Assembly (NCBI RefSeq): GCF_001509475.1
Contig: NZ_LLZG01000399.1
Coordinates: 1-64,000 of the forward strand
Source: Streptomyces regalis
GTDB taxonomy: Bacteria > Actinomycetota > Actinomycetes > Streptomycetales > Streptomycetaceae
Reading direction: 5' to 3'
Length of the DNA: 64,000 nt
Shown here piece after piece: positions 54,805 to 63,776 of the stretch (within the stretch, counting starts at the first letter, position 1; the number at the start of each line of letters is the position of its first letter). The translations under genes and the position numbers were made by a program. A model generated the notes under the pieces. The model worked only from the letters and a program-made list of their open reading frames with translations, was not told where the DNA came from and searched no databases.

Positions 54805-55478
54805 CGGGGCACCGCCCGTCCGTCCCGCAGCTCGATGATGCGGTCGAAGCGTTCTTCGTCGGTCACGAAGTGACTGATGATCAGCACCGAGCGTCCTGCC
54901 TGGCGGCGTTCGCCGACCAGCTCCCAGAACCTCAGGTAGGTGTCGAAGTCGAAGCCGGCGTAGGGCTCGTCCAGCAGCAGCACCTCGGGGTCGGCCAGCA
55001 GCGCCAGTCCCAGGTTCAGCTTGGAGAGGGTGCCGCCGGAGAGACGGTCGGTGCGCGTGGCCGCATACCGCTCGAACCCCAGCGCCTCATAAAGCTCCCG
55101 GCGAGCGCGGCGCTCGGCCTGGTCGGTCAAGCCGTAGGCGTGGCCGAAGAGTTCGAAGTGTTCGTCGCAGGTGAGGCGTTCGTAGACAACTGGCTCCTGC
55201 GGGCAGTAGCCCAGCCGCCCGCGGCGGGTCACCGTGCCGGCGTCAGCGGACAGGGCCCCGACCAGGACCTTCATCAGCGTACTTTTACCCGACCCGTTCT
55301 CCCCGACCAGGCCGACCACCTCGCCAGGGGCGAGTGCCAGGTCGACACCTTGCAGCACCCGCACCCACCGCCGGGCGGGCCACACACCGCGCCGGTAGGT
55401 CTTCTCTATCCCGGCCGCCGCCAGCACCGCCCGGTCGCCAGGTGGCGTGTCGTCATGACGGGCGCCGACTGCTGCCAT
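54801..55478 (-). CDS. ABC transporter ATPase
   Basis: 225 residues. Walker A GENGSGKSTLMKV (about 57), Q-loop YCPQEPVVYERLT, signature LSGGTLSKLNLG (changed from LSGGQ to LSGGT), Walker B VLLLDEPYAGFD, and the switch His in IISHFV. The ATG at 55478 follows GGGGAGG. It is the first gene of the pair and lies downstream of the psp operon by 37 nt, so it may be co-transcribed. Confidence 0.9.
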   Translation of the reverse strand: MAAVGARHDDTPPGDRAVLAAAGIEKTYRRGVWPARRWVRVLQGVDLALAPGEVVGLVGENGSGKSTLMKVLVGALSADAGTVTRRGRLGYCPQEPVVYERLTCDEHFELFGHAYGLTDQAERRARRELYEALGFERYAATRTDRLSGGTLSKLNLGLALLADPEVLLLDEPYAGFDFDTYLRFWELVGERRQAGRSVLIISHFVTDEERFDRIIELRDGRAVPR

Positions 55479-55515
55479 GTGCCACCTCCCCGGACCGGAT
55501 GACATCCCAGACCCG

Positions 55516-56094
55516 TCACAGGCCGGGGGCGCCCCACAGCGGGAACCAGCGGCTCAGGTCCTGCTCGATACGCAGGTCGTCCTTGACCACTGCCTTGACC
55601 TGGAGTTCCAGCGGGTTGTCGCGTTTCTGGCGGGGCAGCGGAGAGAAGGGGTAGAAGGTGCCGCGCTTGTAGAGATAGACCAGTGCCAGGGGGCGCAGCT
55701 CGGCGTCGCGGAAGGAGACCAGGGAGCACAGGAGTTGTGGTCCGAAGCCGCTGTCCTGCAGGGCGGTGTTCACTGCGTGCAGATCGTTCACCAGGGCGGG
55801 CAGGCTGTCGGGATCGCGGCGCGAGAGCAGCCATGAGTACCCGTAGTCGTCGCGGCTGAACTCCACGGGCATACCCGCCCGTTCGGAGTCCGCGTCCAGC
55901 AAGGCCCCTACCTCCTGTTGGACTTGGGCGAATGCCCCGCCCTCGATGGAGGCGAAGCACACCGCGCCCGCACCGGTCGGGGTGAAGCCGATGGCCGCCT
56001 GGAGCGTGATCGCTGCCGAGGGGAGGCCGAAGAGCTGGTCCAGGTCGGGCTTGACCGGCTTGGACCGGCCAAGCAGGGAATCCAGGAAACCCAC
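55516..56094 (-). CDS. pspAB: PspA-associated protein PspAB
   Basis: 192 residues, soluble alpha/beta. The start MGFLDSLLGRSKPVKPDLDQ is characteristic of the family, followed by ITLQAAIGFTPTGAGAVCFA and FYPFSPLPRQKRDNPLELQV. It occurs with PspA, PspAA and HtpX in actinobacteria. It is thought to help phage-shock-type membrane protection, exact role unknown. It is the last gene of this operon. Confidence 0.88.
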   Translation of the reverse strand: MGFLDSLLGRSKPVKPDLDQLFGLPSAAITLQAAIGFTPTGAGAVCFASIEGGAFAQVQQEVGALLDADSERAGMPVEFSRDDYGYSWLLSRRDPDSLPALVNDLHAVNTALQDSGFGPQLLCSLVSFRDAELRPLALVYLYKRGTFYPFSPLPRQKRDNPLELQVKAVVKDDLRIEQDLSRWFPLWGAPGL

Positions 56095-56111
56095 GGGGTC
56101 TCAGCTCCTTC

Positions 56112-57035
56112 TCATGGCGTCCGGCTGCCCGGTTCGCCCAGCTCGGCGGAGATCTCCGCGAGGGCTTCGAGGCGGCGTTCCAGACTGGGGTGGGTGGAGA
56201 ACAGGTTGGCCACCGCCGTTCCGGGGCCGAGGGCGGGGGTGAAGAAGAAGGCGTTGAACGCCTGGGCGGTGCGCAGGTCCTGGGTGGGGATACGGGCGAT
56301 GTCCCCGCTGACCTTGGTGAGGGCCGCGGCCAGAGCGGAGGGCTTCGCGGTCAGCATGGCTCCGGCGCGGTCGGCGGCCAGTTCGCGGTAACGCGAGAGC
56401 GCCCGGATGAGCAGGAAACTGAGCGCGTAGACGAGGGCGGAGACCGCCATCACCAGAGCAAGCGCGACGGCGGTGTTCTGGTCGCGGTTGCGTCCGCCGA
56501 ACAGCTGGGAGTAGAAGGCGAAGCGGACGATGAGGCCGGCGATCACGCCCAGGAACGAGGCGATGGTGATCACCGCGACGTCGCGGTGCGCGACATGGGA
56601 GAGCTCGTGGGCGAGGACGCCTTCGAGCTCCTCGGTCGTCAGGCGGCGCTGCAGTCCGGTGGTGATGCAGACGACGGCGTGGTCGGCGTTGCGGCCGGTG
56701 GCGAACGCGTTCGGCAGGTCCAAGTCGGAGATGGCCACCCGGGGTTTGGGCATGTCTGCGGCGGCGCACAGCCGGTCGATCACGCCATGCAGCCGGGGCT
56801 CCTCCTCCGGTGTGACGAGGCGGCCGCGCATGGCGTACAGGGCGATCCGGTCGGAGTACCAGAACTGCGCCAGCAGCAGCCCGGCGGCTATGACGACCAC
56901 CAGGACGACGGACTTGAGCAGCACGATCAGCGCGGCAATGAACGCCACGTACATCAGCCCGAGCAGGAACATGGTGACCGCCATGCGGGCGGTCAGCTGC
57001 CGGTCGGGCTCAAAGCGGCTGCGCATCGCCATCAC
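56112..57035 (-). CDS. htpX: HtpX-type membrane M48 metalloprotease
   Basis: 307 residues. Two N-terminal helices (about 20-58), the zinc motif HELSH at 143-147, the later ligand region RELAADRAGAML near 225, and two middle helices. HtpX cuts misfolded membrane proteins. The start overlaps pspAA (GTGA), placing it in the phage-shock operon. An ATG one codon downstream is equally possible. Confidence 0.92.
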   Translation of the reverse strand: MMAMRSRFEPDRQLTARMAVTMFLLGLMYVAFIAALIVLLKSVVLVVVIAAGLLLAQFWYSDRIALYAMRGRLVTPEEEPRLHGVIDRLCAAADMPKPRVAISDLDLPNAFATGRNADHAVVCITTGLQRRLTTEELEGVLAHELSHVAHRDVAVITIASFLGVIAGLIVRFAFYSQLFGGRNRDQNTAVALALVMAVSALVYALSFLLIRALSRYRELAADRAGAMLTAKPSALAAALTKVSGDIARIPTQDLRTAQAFNAFFFTPALGPGTAVANLFSTHPSLERRLEALAEISAELGEPGSRTP

Positions 57036-57310
57036 CCCGGGATCAGGCCCTCGTCGGAGAGCATCTCCCGCACTTGGGTGAGGCTGGTGTCCGCATCGGG
57101 CAGCACCAGATCGGACGGCGTGATCTGCTCGTCCGGCAGCGGCGTGCCCAGGCTGCGTACCGCGTCCAGCAGGGCCGAGAGTGCGGTGGTGAACGCCGCC
57201 TCGTCGCCCGCGTCGGCGGCCGACTGCAGGGCGGCATCCAGTTCGTTGAGCAGATTCATGTGCTCTTCGGTGACCTCGTACTGGCCCTCGCCGAGAATCC
57301 GCATGATCAT
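57032..57310 (-). CDS. pspAA: PspA-associated protein PspAA
   Basis: 92 residues, mixed alpha/beta and acidic (MRILGEGQYEV, then LNELDAALQSAADAGDEAAF, ending near LTQVREMLSDEGLIPG). It is the small protein regularly found between pspA and htpX in actinobacteria. It overlaps pspA by 4 nt (ATGA) and htpX by 4 nt. Confidence 0.9.
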   Translation of the reverse strand: MIMRILGEGQYEVTEEHMNLLNELDAALQSAADAGDEAAFTTALSALLDAVRSLGTPLPDEQITPSDLVLPDADTSLTQVREMLSDEGLIPG

Positions 57311-58083
57311 GATGTCGCCTCCTGGTCCGGCGGCTTCTTCGGGGTTTCAGGGCCCTCCAACGCCTCGGGGGCGGAGGCGGCCGGGAGCTGTGCCTTCATG
57401 CGGGCCAGTTCGATCTCCACGTCCTGACCGGCGCTGACGCGCTCAAGCTCGGCCTGGATGTCGTCACGCCCGGCCGGCAGCGTGGCGTCCTCCAGCGCTC
57501 CGGAGGCGATCAGCTCGTCCAGCGCACCGGCGCGGGCCTGCATCTGCTCGGTCTTGTCCTGGGCGCGCTGCATGGCCAGGCCGACATCGCCCAGCTCTTC
57601 GCCGATGCCGGTGACGGCCTCGGTGATGCGGGTCTGGGCCTCCGCCGCGGTGTAGGTGGCCTTGATCGTCTCCTTGCGGGTACGGAACGAGTCAACCTTC
57701 GCCTGCAGGCGCTGTGCGGCCAGGGTCAGCTTCTCCTCCTGCGCCTGCAACGACGCCTGCTGCTCCTGCAGATCGGTGATCTGCGAGGCCACGGCCGTGC
57801 GGCGGGTGAGCGCCTCACGGGCCAGGTCCTCACGACCGGCCGCGAGCGCCTGCTGCGCCTGGTCCTGCAGCTTGCCCGCGGACTGCTGCAACTGGTTCAC
57901 TTGCAGCTCGACGCGCTTGCGGCTGGTCGCCACATCGGCCACGCCACGTCGTACCTTCTGCAGCATCTGAAGCTGCTGCTCGTAGGAGTAGTCCAGGACT
58001 TCGCGCGGGTCCTCGGCCCGGTCCAGTGCCTTGTTGGCCTTGATCCGGAACAGTGCGGCGATACGGTGAGTGATGCTGGTCAT
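57307..58083 (-). CDS. pspA: PspA/IM30-family membrane-stress protein
   Basis: 258 residues, almost wholly helical. The N-terminal amphipathic helix (ITHRIAALFRIKANKALDRA) binds membranes; long coiled coils follow (LQVNQLQQSAGKLQDQAQQA, LQEQQASLQAQEEKLTLAAQ). ESCRT-III-like assembly at damaged membranes is known for the family. GAGAGGAAGG precedes the ATG at 58083. It heads the pspA-pspAA-htpX-pspAB operon. The C-terminal Pro/Glu tail is short. Confidence 0.93.
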   Translation of the reverse strand: MTSITHRIAALFRIKANKALDRAEDPREVLDYSYEQQLQMLQKVRRGVADVATSRKRVELQVNQLQQSAGKLQDQAQQALAAGREDLAREALTRRTAVASQITDLQEQQASLQAQEEKLTLAAQRLQAKVDSFRTRKETIKATYTAAEAQTRITEAVTGIGEELGDVGLAMQRAQDKTEQMQARAGALDELIASGALEDATLPAGRDDIQAELERVSAGQDVEIELARMKAQLPAASAPEALEGPETPKKPPDQEATS

Positions 58084-58273
58084 GACGACCGCCTTCCTCT
58101 CGCCTCTTGGATGCCGGGTGATGCGGAAGAGACCGGCCGGGCCGTTAGCGGGCACGTGCGCGACAGCGTCCGCCGCCGCAGGTCACAGCCCCGACCATGG
58201 TTCTTCCATTGTCCGGGCGCACTACCGGCCTGGCAGCTCCACCCGTTCTGGGCCGGTACGTGCCTCAGGCCGG

Positions 58274-58600
58274 TCACGGCGTCCTCCCGGCCCCAGCCGC
58301 GCCCTGAACCGCCCGGATGTCACGGAGAGTGTCAGCAAAGGCGTAGACGAGGGCTGCGGCGATGTAGCCGACACCCCAAAGGCCCCAGGCACCGGCCGGT
58401 GCGTCGGTGGCGAGCAGGGCGGGAAGGGGCAGTGCCCCGGCGATCAGGAGGGCGGGGGTGGTGCGGCGGATGCTGCGGTCCAGGCGCGGGGCGTCACGCT
58501 TGCCGCGCCAGGCCAGGAGCACCCCACTGACGGCAGTGGCCAGGATCTGGAGCGCAAGGAGAAGCCAAGTCAGCAGGCCGGCGGCGTCCATTTCGGTCAC
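58274..58600 (-). CDS. small three-helix membrane protein
   Basis: 108 residues with three predicted helices (LLTWLLLALQILATAVSGVL, ALLIAGALPLPALLA, WGVGYIAAALVYAFADTL). A GTG at 58600 overlaps the preceding gene's stop (GTGA); an ATG three codons in is possible. No family was recognised. It is the last gene of a coupled membrane operon, 190 nt upstream of pspA. Confidence 0.7.
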   Translation of the reverse strand: MTEMDAAGLLTWLLLALQILATAVSGVLLAWRGKRDAPRLDRSIRRTTPALLIAGALPLPALLATDAPAGAWGLWGVGYIAAALVYAFADTLRDIRAVQGAAGAGRTP

Positions 58601-58725
58601 CTCCGGCCGGGTCGTGGTTGTCGGCGGTGACGCTCTGCCCGGTCGAGCACAGTGAGCAACAGCGCAATTCCGGCGAGGGCGCTGTCGGCGATCGCGGGAT
58701 GCAGGGCCACGGAAATCCCGGTCAT
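58597..58725 (-). CDS. 42-residue single-helix membrane protein
   Basis: ATG at 58725 with GGGAGGAG 4 nt before it. One helix (ISVALHPAIADSALAGIALL and TVL) and a basic Arg/His tail. It is tied by 4-nt overlaps to the genes on both sides (ATGA to the methyltransferase, GTGA to the next), strong evidence of true translation despite its size. The function is unknown. Confidence 0.65.
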   Translation of the reverse strand: MTGISVALHPAIADSALAGIALLLTVLDRAERHRRQPRPGRR

Positions 58726-59453
58726 CGGCTCCTCCCGGTGTGGGAGTGGTGGGATACGGCAGTGCGCGGCGGCTGCGGCTGATGCCCGGATCCGGCGTGA
58801 GGGCCTGGCGGGGGCGTGGTGCTGCGGACAGGGCGGTGGCGGGGCAAGAACGCCGGGGTGCGGGCGGCGTAGGCGTCCCACTGCTCGCCGAATTCCTTGG
58901 CGACCTCGCGTTCCTCGCTGCGGGCCAGGCGTACGTACACGTACCCCAGGACCGGGAACATGATCAGGGTGGGGATGGTCGGCCACTGCAGCAGGAAGCC
59001 GATCATGATGAGCAGGAAGCCGTCGTACTGCGGGTGGCGCACCCACGCGTACGGGCCGGTGGTGGCGAGTTCGTCGTGCTGGGCGGCTTCGTGCAGGCGC
59101 TTCCAGGCGGCGGCGATCAGCCAGAACCCGGTGCCGAGCGCGGCATAGCTGGCCAGGTGGAAGGGGCTCAGATGCGGGTCGCCCTGCCAGTTGGTCAGGT
59201 CGTTCCACAGGTGCCCGCCGGCGTGGGTGTCCTCCAGCAGCGGGAACTGGTTGCCGAGCCAGCTGCCCAACAGGTAGATGGTCAGCGGGGTGCCGTACAT
59301 CTCGGTGAAGAGCGCGACGAGGAACGCGCTGTAGGCGCCCATCGCCCGCCAGTCCCGCTTGGTCTTGGGGTGGAAGAAGCTGGCGGCGAACACCACGAAG
59401 AGCAGGGTGTTGAGCACCACCAAGGGCCACAGGCCGTATGCCGCGTCAGCCAT
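58722..59453 (-). CDS. isoprenylcysteine carboxyl-methyltransferase-family membrane protein
   Basis: 243 residues with five or six helices. The SAM-binding signature of the ICMT/phospholipid-methyltransferase family is seen in GPYAWVRHPQYDGFLLIMIG (about 133-152) and later EEREVAKEFGEQWDAYAART. The His/Pro-rich tail is unusual. No prenylated protein substrate is known here, so lipids or small molecules are possible targets. It overlaps neighbours by 8 and 4 nt. Confidence 0.82.
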   Translation of the reverse strand: MADAAYGLWPLVVLNTLLFVVFAASFFHPKTKRDWRAMGAYSAFLVALFTEMYGTPLTIYLLGSWLGNQFPLLEDTHAGGHLWNDLTNWQGDPHLSPFHLASYAALGTGFWLIAAAWKRLHEAAQHDELATTGPYAWVRHPQYDGFLLIMIGFLLQWPTIPTLIMFPVLGYVYVRLARSEEREVAKEFGEQWDAYAARTPAFLPRHRPVRSTTPPPGPHAGSGHQPQPPRTAVSHHSHTGRSR

Positions 59454-59727
59454 GATGTCCTCCCACCGTGTTGGTCGGTCCGGTGGTGCTGCGGCGCTGT
59501 CCGTGAGCGAGGGCGCTCATGCGTCGCTGGTAGGTGGCCGTGTCGATGCGGTCGTGCAGGCGCAGGCCCACCAGCCACCGTTCCGCTTCGGCCAGCGCGG
59601 CACGCCGTCCGCGCAGGCGGGCCAGCGGTGGGCGTCGAGGCTCGTCGGGGGTGATCAGGCGGGCGATGTCGTAGACGGTGCCCGCCAGGATCAGCACCCC
59701 GGCCAGCGAGGCGATCACAGTGGCCAT
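59446..59727 (-). CDS. small membrane protein with SHOCT-like tail
   Basis: 93 residues. One N-terminal helix ([19 protein letters not shown]) followed by a charged helical region and [20 protein letters not shown], resembling a SHOCT motif. The ATG at 59727 has GGGGGTGAG before it; a GTG at 59736 is possible. It is part of the overlapping operon. Confidence 0.65.
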   Translation of the reverse strand: MATVIASLAGVLILAGTVYDIARLITPDEPRRPPLARLRGRRAALAEAERWLVGLRLHDRIDTATYQRRMSALAHGQRRSTTGPTNTVGGHHG

Positions 59728-59756
59728 GGTGCTCACCCCCTGCCAGGCGCGGGCGG

Positions 59757-60008
59757 TCAGGCCCGCCCGGGCCCGGTGTGGTGGTCGTGCTTGTGCAGCG
59801 GGTCTTCATCCTGGTCGTCGCGGTGTTGATCGCGTCCGCCGCGCATGTCCTGGCCGTGCATGCTGCGCATCATGAAGAACATCATCAGCGGGCAGGCGGC
59901 GACGAGGGCGAGCCAGACGAGGCTTTCCAGGGACGCGCCGACGATCAGGGCGCCGACCACGACGATCGCGGCGGCGAGGGCGTACATGCCGTAGTTGCGC
60001 TGGTTCAT
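59757..60008 (-). CDS. DUF2933-type small membrane protein
   Basis: 83 residues with two helices ([19 protein letters not shown] and [17 protein letters not shown]), then a Met/His/Asp tail ([19 protein letters not shown]). DUF2933 proteins are linked to copper and metal clusters. GGAGG precedes the ATG at 60008. Confidence 0.8.
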   Translation of the reverse strand: MNQRNYGMYALAAAIVVVGALIVGASLESLVWLALVAACPLMMFFMMRSMHGQDMRGGRDQHRDDQDEDPLHKHDHHTGPGRA

Positions 60009-60061
60009 GACTGGCCTCCTTCGACGGAGGGCTGTGGGCCGCAACCGGGGCGGCCGTCTTC

Positions 60062-60325
60062 TCAGGTTTTGGTGAGAGGGCCGGCGTGCAGCGCGGTCAG
60101 GCTGCGCCGGTACTCCTCCTCGTCGATCTCGCCGCGGGCCAGCCGCTCACGAAGGATGTCCTCGGGCGTGGGCGCGGCGGGGGTATGGGTGTGTTCGCGG
60201 GGGCTGCTGAGGGCGCGGACGAGCAGCACGACGACTGTGATGATCAGCGCCCAGAAAAGGATCATGCCGGCCGACATCGCGAACCAGCCCCATCCACTGA
60301 CGTCGTGGTCGTACCAGAACATCAT
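60062..60325 (-). CDS. SHOCT-domain membrane protein
   Basis: 87 residues. One helix ([19 protein letters not shown]) and a C-terminal SHOCT motif ([20 protein letters not shown]). SHOCT tails serve oligomerisation. The ATG at 60325 is chosen from CAGGTGAG upstream; a GTG at 60331 is possible. It is the first gene of the minus-strand membrane operon, divergent from copA. Confidence 0.82.
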   Translation of the reverse strand: MMFWYDHDVSGWGWFAMSAGMILFWALIITVVVLLVRALSSPREHTHTPAAPTPEDILRERLARGEIDEEEYRRSLTALHAGPLTKT

Positions 60326-60468
60326 CGCCACTCACCTGCTTCGGCTTGTCGGCGACCGGGAGCCGGACGGGGTCCCCAGGGACTTTCCTGCCTTCACCTG
60401 CATCGTCCCTCTGCCCGGTGTGACGGTCTGGGGCCGGATGGTCCAGGACCAGTGGGCCGTTCAGCCCC

Positions 60469-60483
60469 TACCTGGCAGGGGTA
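60469..60483 (+). promoter_or_regulatory. CsoR-type box before copA
   Basis: TACCTGGCAGGGGTA matches the better box at 63,715 (TACCCCCATGGGGTA) at both ends and sits inside a CCCCT-N7-AGGGG repeat, 48 nt before copA. It also lies between copA and the divergent membrane operon. Confidence 0.5.
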
Positions 60484-60530
60484 CCCGAGCGCAGGCTGGA
60501 GACGGACCGAAGTGGGAGGCGAGCAAGCTC

Positions 60531-63338
60531 ATGGGTGCCGTCGACATCGTTGTGGTTCTGGCCTCGGCCGTGCTGGTCGCTGTTCTGGGCCGGTACTTCT
60601 TCGGGCCGCGCCGGGCCGGTGCCGCCCGGCTGGAAGGCGGCGTACAGCGGGTGGAGGTGACGGTACGGGGCGGCTACAGCCCCGATGTGATCAAGGTCCG
60701 CCAGGGCGCCCCGGTGGAGCTGGTCTTCGACCGGCAGGAGGCCGGCGAGTGCACATCCCGCGTGGTCTTCCCCGATCTCAAAGTCGGCGCGGGACTGCCC
60801 GCCCACACCCGCACGACCGTGCGGCTGAGCCCGGACCGGCCAGGTTCCTTCGGCTTCGCCTGCGGCATGAACATGATCCACGGCACGCTGCTGGTCGAAC
60901 CTGCGGAAGGCTCCGCACCACCCGGCACGGACGGCGACGGCACCACGACCATCTCCCCTCCGTCTGCTGCTGCTCCGACCGGCGGTCCGCCTCCTGGTGA
61001 GGAACGGACGGCGGCCGAAGCTGAGGCCGCGGACGCCGCCGAGCGGCGGTCGGAGATCAAGGACCTCACGCGCAGGGTGCTGACGGGCGCGGTGCTCACC
61101 GCTCCGGTGCTGTTCGCCGTGATGGCACACGAACTCTTCGGCGCGGACTGGGTGCCCGGCTGGATGCTGAACCACTGGCTGCAGCTGGCCCTGATCACGC
61201 CGGTGATGCTCTACACCGGGTGGCCGATCCACGTGACGGGCTGGCTGACCCTGCGCCACCGCGCCGCCGACATGAACTCCCTGATCACTCTCGGCACCAG
61301 TGCCGCCTACGGCTACAGCCTGCTGGTCACCCTCGCCCCCGGCCTGCTGCCGGAGGACCTGCGGGAGGTCTACTACGAGGCTGTCGGCGTGATCCTGACC
61401 CTGATCCTTCTCGGACGGCTCCTGGAGGCTCGCGCGAAGGCCGGCACCGGCGAAGCCATCCGTGCCCTGCTGGGACTGCAGGCCCGCACCGCCCGTGTCG
61501 TATGGGATGGCACCGAGTCCGAGATTCCCGTCGAGGACGTCGTGGTCGGGGACGAGATCGTCATCCGGCCGGGAGAGAAGATCCCCGTCGACTCCGAGGT
61601 TCTCTCGGGTTCCTCCGCGGTGGACGAGTCGATGGTCACCGGCGAGCCGATGCCCGTGACCAAGCATGCCGGGGACACGGTCATCGGCGCCACGGTCAAC
61701 GGCACCGGGTCCCTGAGGGTCCGGGCGGCCAAGGTCGGCGCGGACACCATGCTGGCCCAGATCATCCGGCTCGTGCAGCAGGCCCAGGCGTCCAAGGCCC
61801 CCATCCAGCGGCTCGCCGACGCCGTATCGGCGTACTTCGTGCCCGCGGTCATCGCCATCGCGATCGGCACCTTCGCCGTCTGGTTCACCATCGGCCCGTC
61901 ACCCGCACTGACCCTGGCACTGGTCTCCGCGGTCGCAGTACTGATCATCGCCTGCCCGTGCGCGCTCGGACTCGCCACGCCGCTGTCGGTGATGGTCGGC
62001 ACGGGCAAAGGCGCCCAGGCCGGCATCCTGATCCGCTCCGCGGAAGCCCTGGAAACCGCCCACAAGCTGGACACCGTGGTCCTGGACAAGACCGGCACCG
62101 TCACCGCGGGCAAGCCCGTCCTGACCGACGTCCACACAGCCGACGGCTTCGACGAGACGGAACTGCTGCGGCTGGTCGCCGCGGCCGAGACCGACAGTGA
62201 ACACCCACTCGCCCAGGCCATCGTCACCGGCGTCCGCGACCGCGGTCTGCACCTGCCCGTGGCGACCGGGTTCGACTCGGTCACCGGCAAGGGCGTCCAG
62301 GCCACCGTCGACAGGCGTGCCGTCCTGGTCGGCACCGCCCGGCTGCTGGGTGACGTAGGCATCGACACCACCGCATTGGCCCCGCTCGCGGCCAATCTGT
62401 CGGCCGAGGGCAAGACCCCCGTGCTCGCGGCCGTCGACGGACGTCCCGCCGGTGTGCTGGCGGTCGCCGACACCGTCAAGGACGACTCCGTCTCCGCCAT
62501 CGCCGCCCTCAAGCATCTCGGCATCGAGGTCATCATCATCACCGGCGACAACGCCCGCACCGCCGCGGCGATCGCCGCCCAGGTGGGCGTGGACCGGGTG
62601 CTGGCCGAGGTTCTGCCCGAGCACAAGGCCGACGAGATCCGCCGTCTGCAGCGCGAGGGGCGGACCGTCGGCATGGTTGGCGACGGCATCAACGACGCCC
62701 CCGCCCTGGCCGCCGCCGACGTCGGCCTGGCCATCGGAACCGGCACCGACGTGGCCATCGAGGCCGCCGACATCACCCTGATCTCCGGCTCGCTGAGCGG
62801 AGTCGTCACCGCGATCCGCCTGTCGCGCGCCACCATGCGCAACATCCGGCAGAACCTGTTCTTCGCCCTGGTCTACAACGCCGTCGGAGTCCCCCTCGCC
62901 GCGGGCGCCCTCTACCCCCTGTGGGGCCTGCGCCTCAGCCCGATCATCGCTGCCGCCGCCATGGCGCTCAGCTCTCTGTCGGTCGTCACCAACGCCTCCC
63001 GGCTACGCCGCTGGCACACCCAGCCACTGCCCGACGCCCAGTCCGCCCGCGTTCAGCCCCGTGTCGAGTCCGCCACCGACCGGGCCCAGTCCGACACCAC
63101 GGCCGCCACGGCGGGGCATGGGCACCGCCACCCCGCTTCCCAAGGCGGAGGCACTGTGGTCGCGGACCCGGTGTGCGGCATGCAGGTAGACAGGACCACC
63201 GCTGCCGAGCACCGGCAGACCGAGCACGGCACGTACTACTTCTGCTCCGCCCACTGCGCCGCCACCTTCGACGCCGACCAGGACCGCTACACCGCCCCCA
63301 CGACCGGCAGCCCGCACGAGGGAGGCGAACCTCGATGA
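60531..63338 (+). CDS. copA: copper P1B-type ATPase with cupredoxin and TRASH domains
   Basis: 935 residues. Residues 1-25 are a membrane helix. About 40-125 is a cupredoxin-like domain with ligand candidates C in [10 protein letters not shown] and C/M/H in [10 protein letters not shown]. The P1B core follows: TGEPMPV (about 369), CPC in ACPCALG (about 475), DKTGTVT (about 520) and [10 protein letters not shown] (about 717). Residues 876-920 form a TRASH/YHS-type metal motif (DPVCGMQVD and [12 protein letters not shown]). It pumps copper out using ATP. There is no classical N-terminal CxxC metal-binding domain. GGGAGG precedes the ATG; csoR overlaps its stop. Confidence 0.93.
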   Translation: MGAVDIVVVLASAVLVAVLGRYFFGPRRAGAARLEGGVQRVEVTVRGGYSPDVIKVRQGAPVELVFDRQEAGECTSRVVFPDLKVGAGLPAHTRTTVRLSPDRPGSFGFACGMNMIHGTLLVEPAEGSAPPGTDGDGTTTISPPSAAAPTGGPPPGEERTAAEAEAADAAERRSEIKDLTRRVLTGAVLTAPVLFAVMAHELFGADWVPGWMLNHWLQLALITPVMLYTGWPIHVTGWLTLRHRAADMNSLITLGTSAAYGYSLLVTLAPGLLPEDLREVYYEAVGVILTLILLGRLLEARAKAGTGEAIRALLGLQARTARVVWDGTESEIPVEDVVVGDEIVIRPGEKIPVDSEVLSGSSAVDESMVTGEPMPVTKHAGDTVIGATVNGTGSLRVRAAKVGADTMLAQIIRLVQQAQASKAPIQRLADAVSAYFVPAVIAIAIGTFAVWFTIGPSPALTLALVSAVAVLIIACPCALGLATPLSVMVGTGKGAQAGILIRSAEALETAHKLDTVVLDKTGTVTAGKPVLTDVHTADGFDETELLRLVAAAETDSEHPLAQAIVTGVRDRGLHLPVATGFDSVTGKGVQATVDRRAVLVGTARLLGDVGIDTTALAPLAANLSAEGKTPVLAAVDGRPAGVLAVADTVKDDSVSAIAALKHLGIEVIIITGDNARTAAAIAAQVGVDRVLAEVLPEHKADEIRRLQREGRTVGMVGDGINDAPALAAADVGLAIGTGTDVAIEAADITLISGSLSGVVTAIRLSRATMRNIRQNLFFALVYNAVGVPLAAGALYPLWGLRLSPIIAAAAMALSSLSVVTNASRLRRWHTQPLPDAQSARVQPRVESATDRAQSDTTAATAGHGHRHPASQGGGTVVADPVCGMQVDRTTAAEHRQTEHGTYYFCSAHCAATFDADQDRYTAPTTGSPHEGGEPR

Positions 63339-63667
63339 CCACCGCTCCAGCCGCCTCTCGCCACGCCCACGAACAGCACACCCAGGCACCCGGTTACGCC
63401 GATCACAAGGCCGACCACCTGGCCCGCCTGAGCAAGATCGAGGGCCAGATACGCGGCATCTCCCGCATGGTCACCGGCGACCGCTACTGCATCGACGTCC
63501 TCACCCAGATCACAGCAGCCAGCCGAGCCCTCCAAGAAGTCGCCCTCAGTCTCCTCGACGACCACTTGCGCGGCTGCGTCACCGACGCCGCCCGCGCCGA
63601 TCCGGCCCAAGCCGAGGAGAAGTTCGCGGAACTGAGTGACACCTTGCGCCGCGCAGTGCGTCTGTAG
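63335..63667 (+). CDS. csoR: CsoR-family copper-sensing repressor
   Basis: 110 residues. The helical core has [20 protein letters not shown], and Cu(I) ligands fit C52, H77 and C81 (RYCIDVL and DDHLRGCV), the C-H-C set of CsoR. Cu(I) binding releases it from DNA. The ATG overlaps the copA stop (ATGA). It probably controls boxes at 60,469 and 63,715. The His-rich N-terminus is longer than usual. Confidence 0.93.
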   Translation: MTTAPAASRHAHEQHTQAPGYADHKADHLARLSKIEGQIRGISRMVTGDRYCIDVLTQITAASRALQEVALSLLDDHLRGCVTDAARADPAQAEEKFAELSDTLRRAVRL

Positions 63668-63714
63668 CCCCTCCTGGGGTGGGGTCCACGCCCTCGTCGC
63701 TCGAGGCGCTGAAT

Positions 63715-63733
63715 TACCCCCATGGGGTATATT
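63715..63733 (+). promoter_or_regulatory. perfect CsoR box overlapping -10 (TATATT)
   Basis: TACCCCCATGGGGTA (63715-63729) is a perfect dyad of the CsoR type. Its last two bases are the first two of TATATT (63728-63733), a clear -10. Binding would block the promoter of the final gene. Confidence 0.75.
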
Positions 63734-63776
63734 GACGACGATGAGCCGTTTTTCAGCTCCAGCACGGACGGAGACC

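Noticed and set aside
59778..60530. Extension of copA upstream by 250 codons
   Set aside because: It would run antisense through the SHOCT and DUF2933 genes; the ATG at 60531 has GGGAGG and begins a membrane helix.
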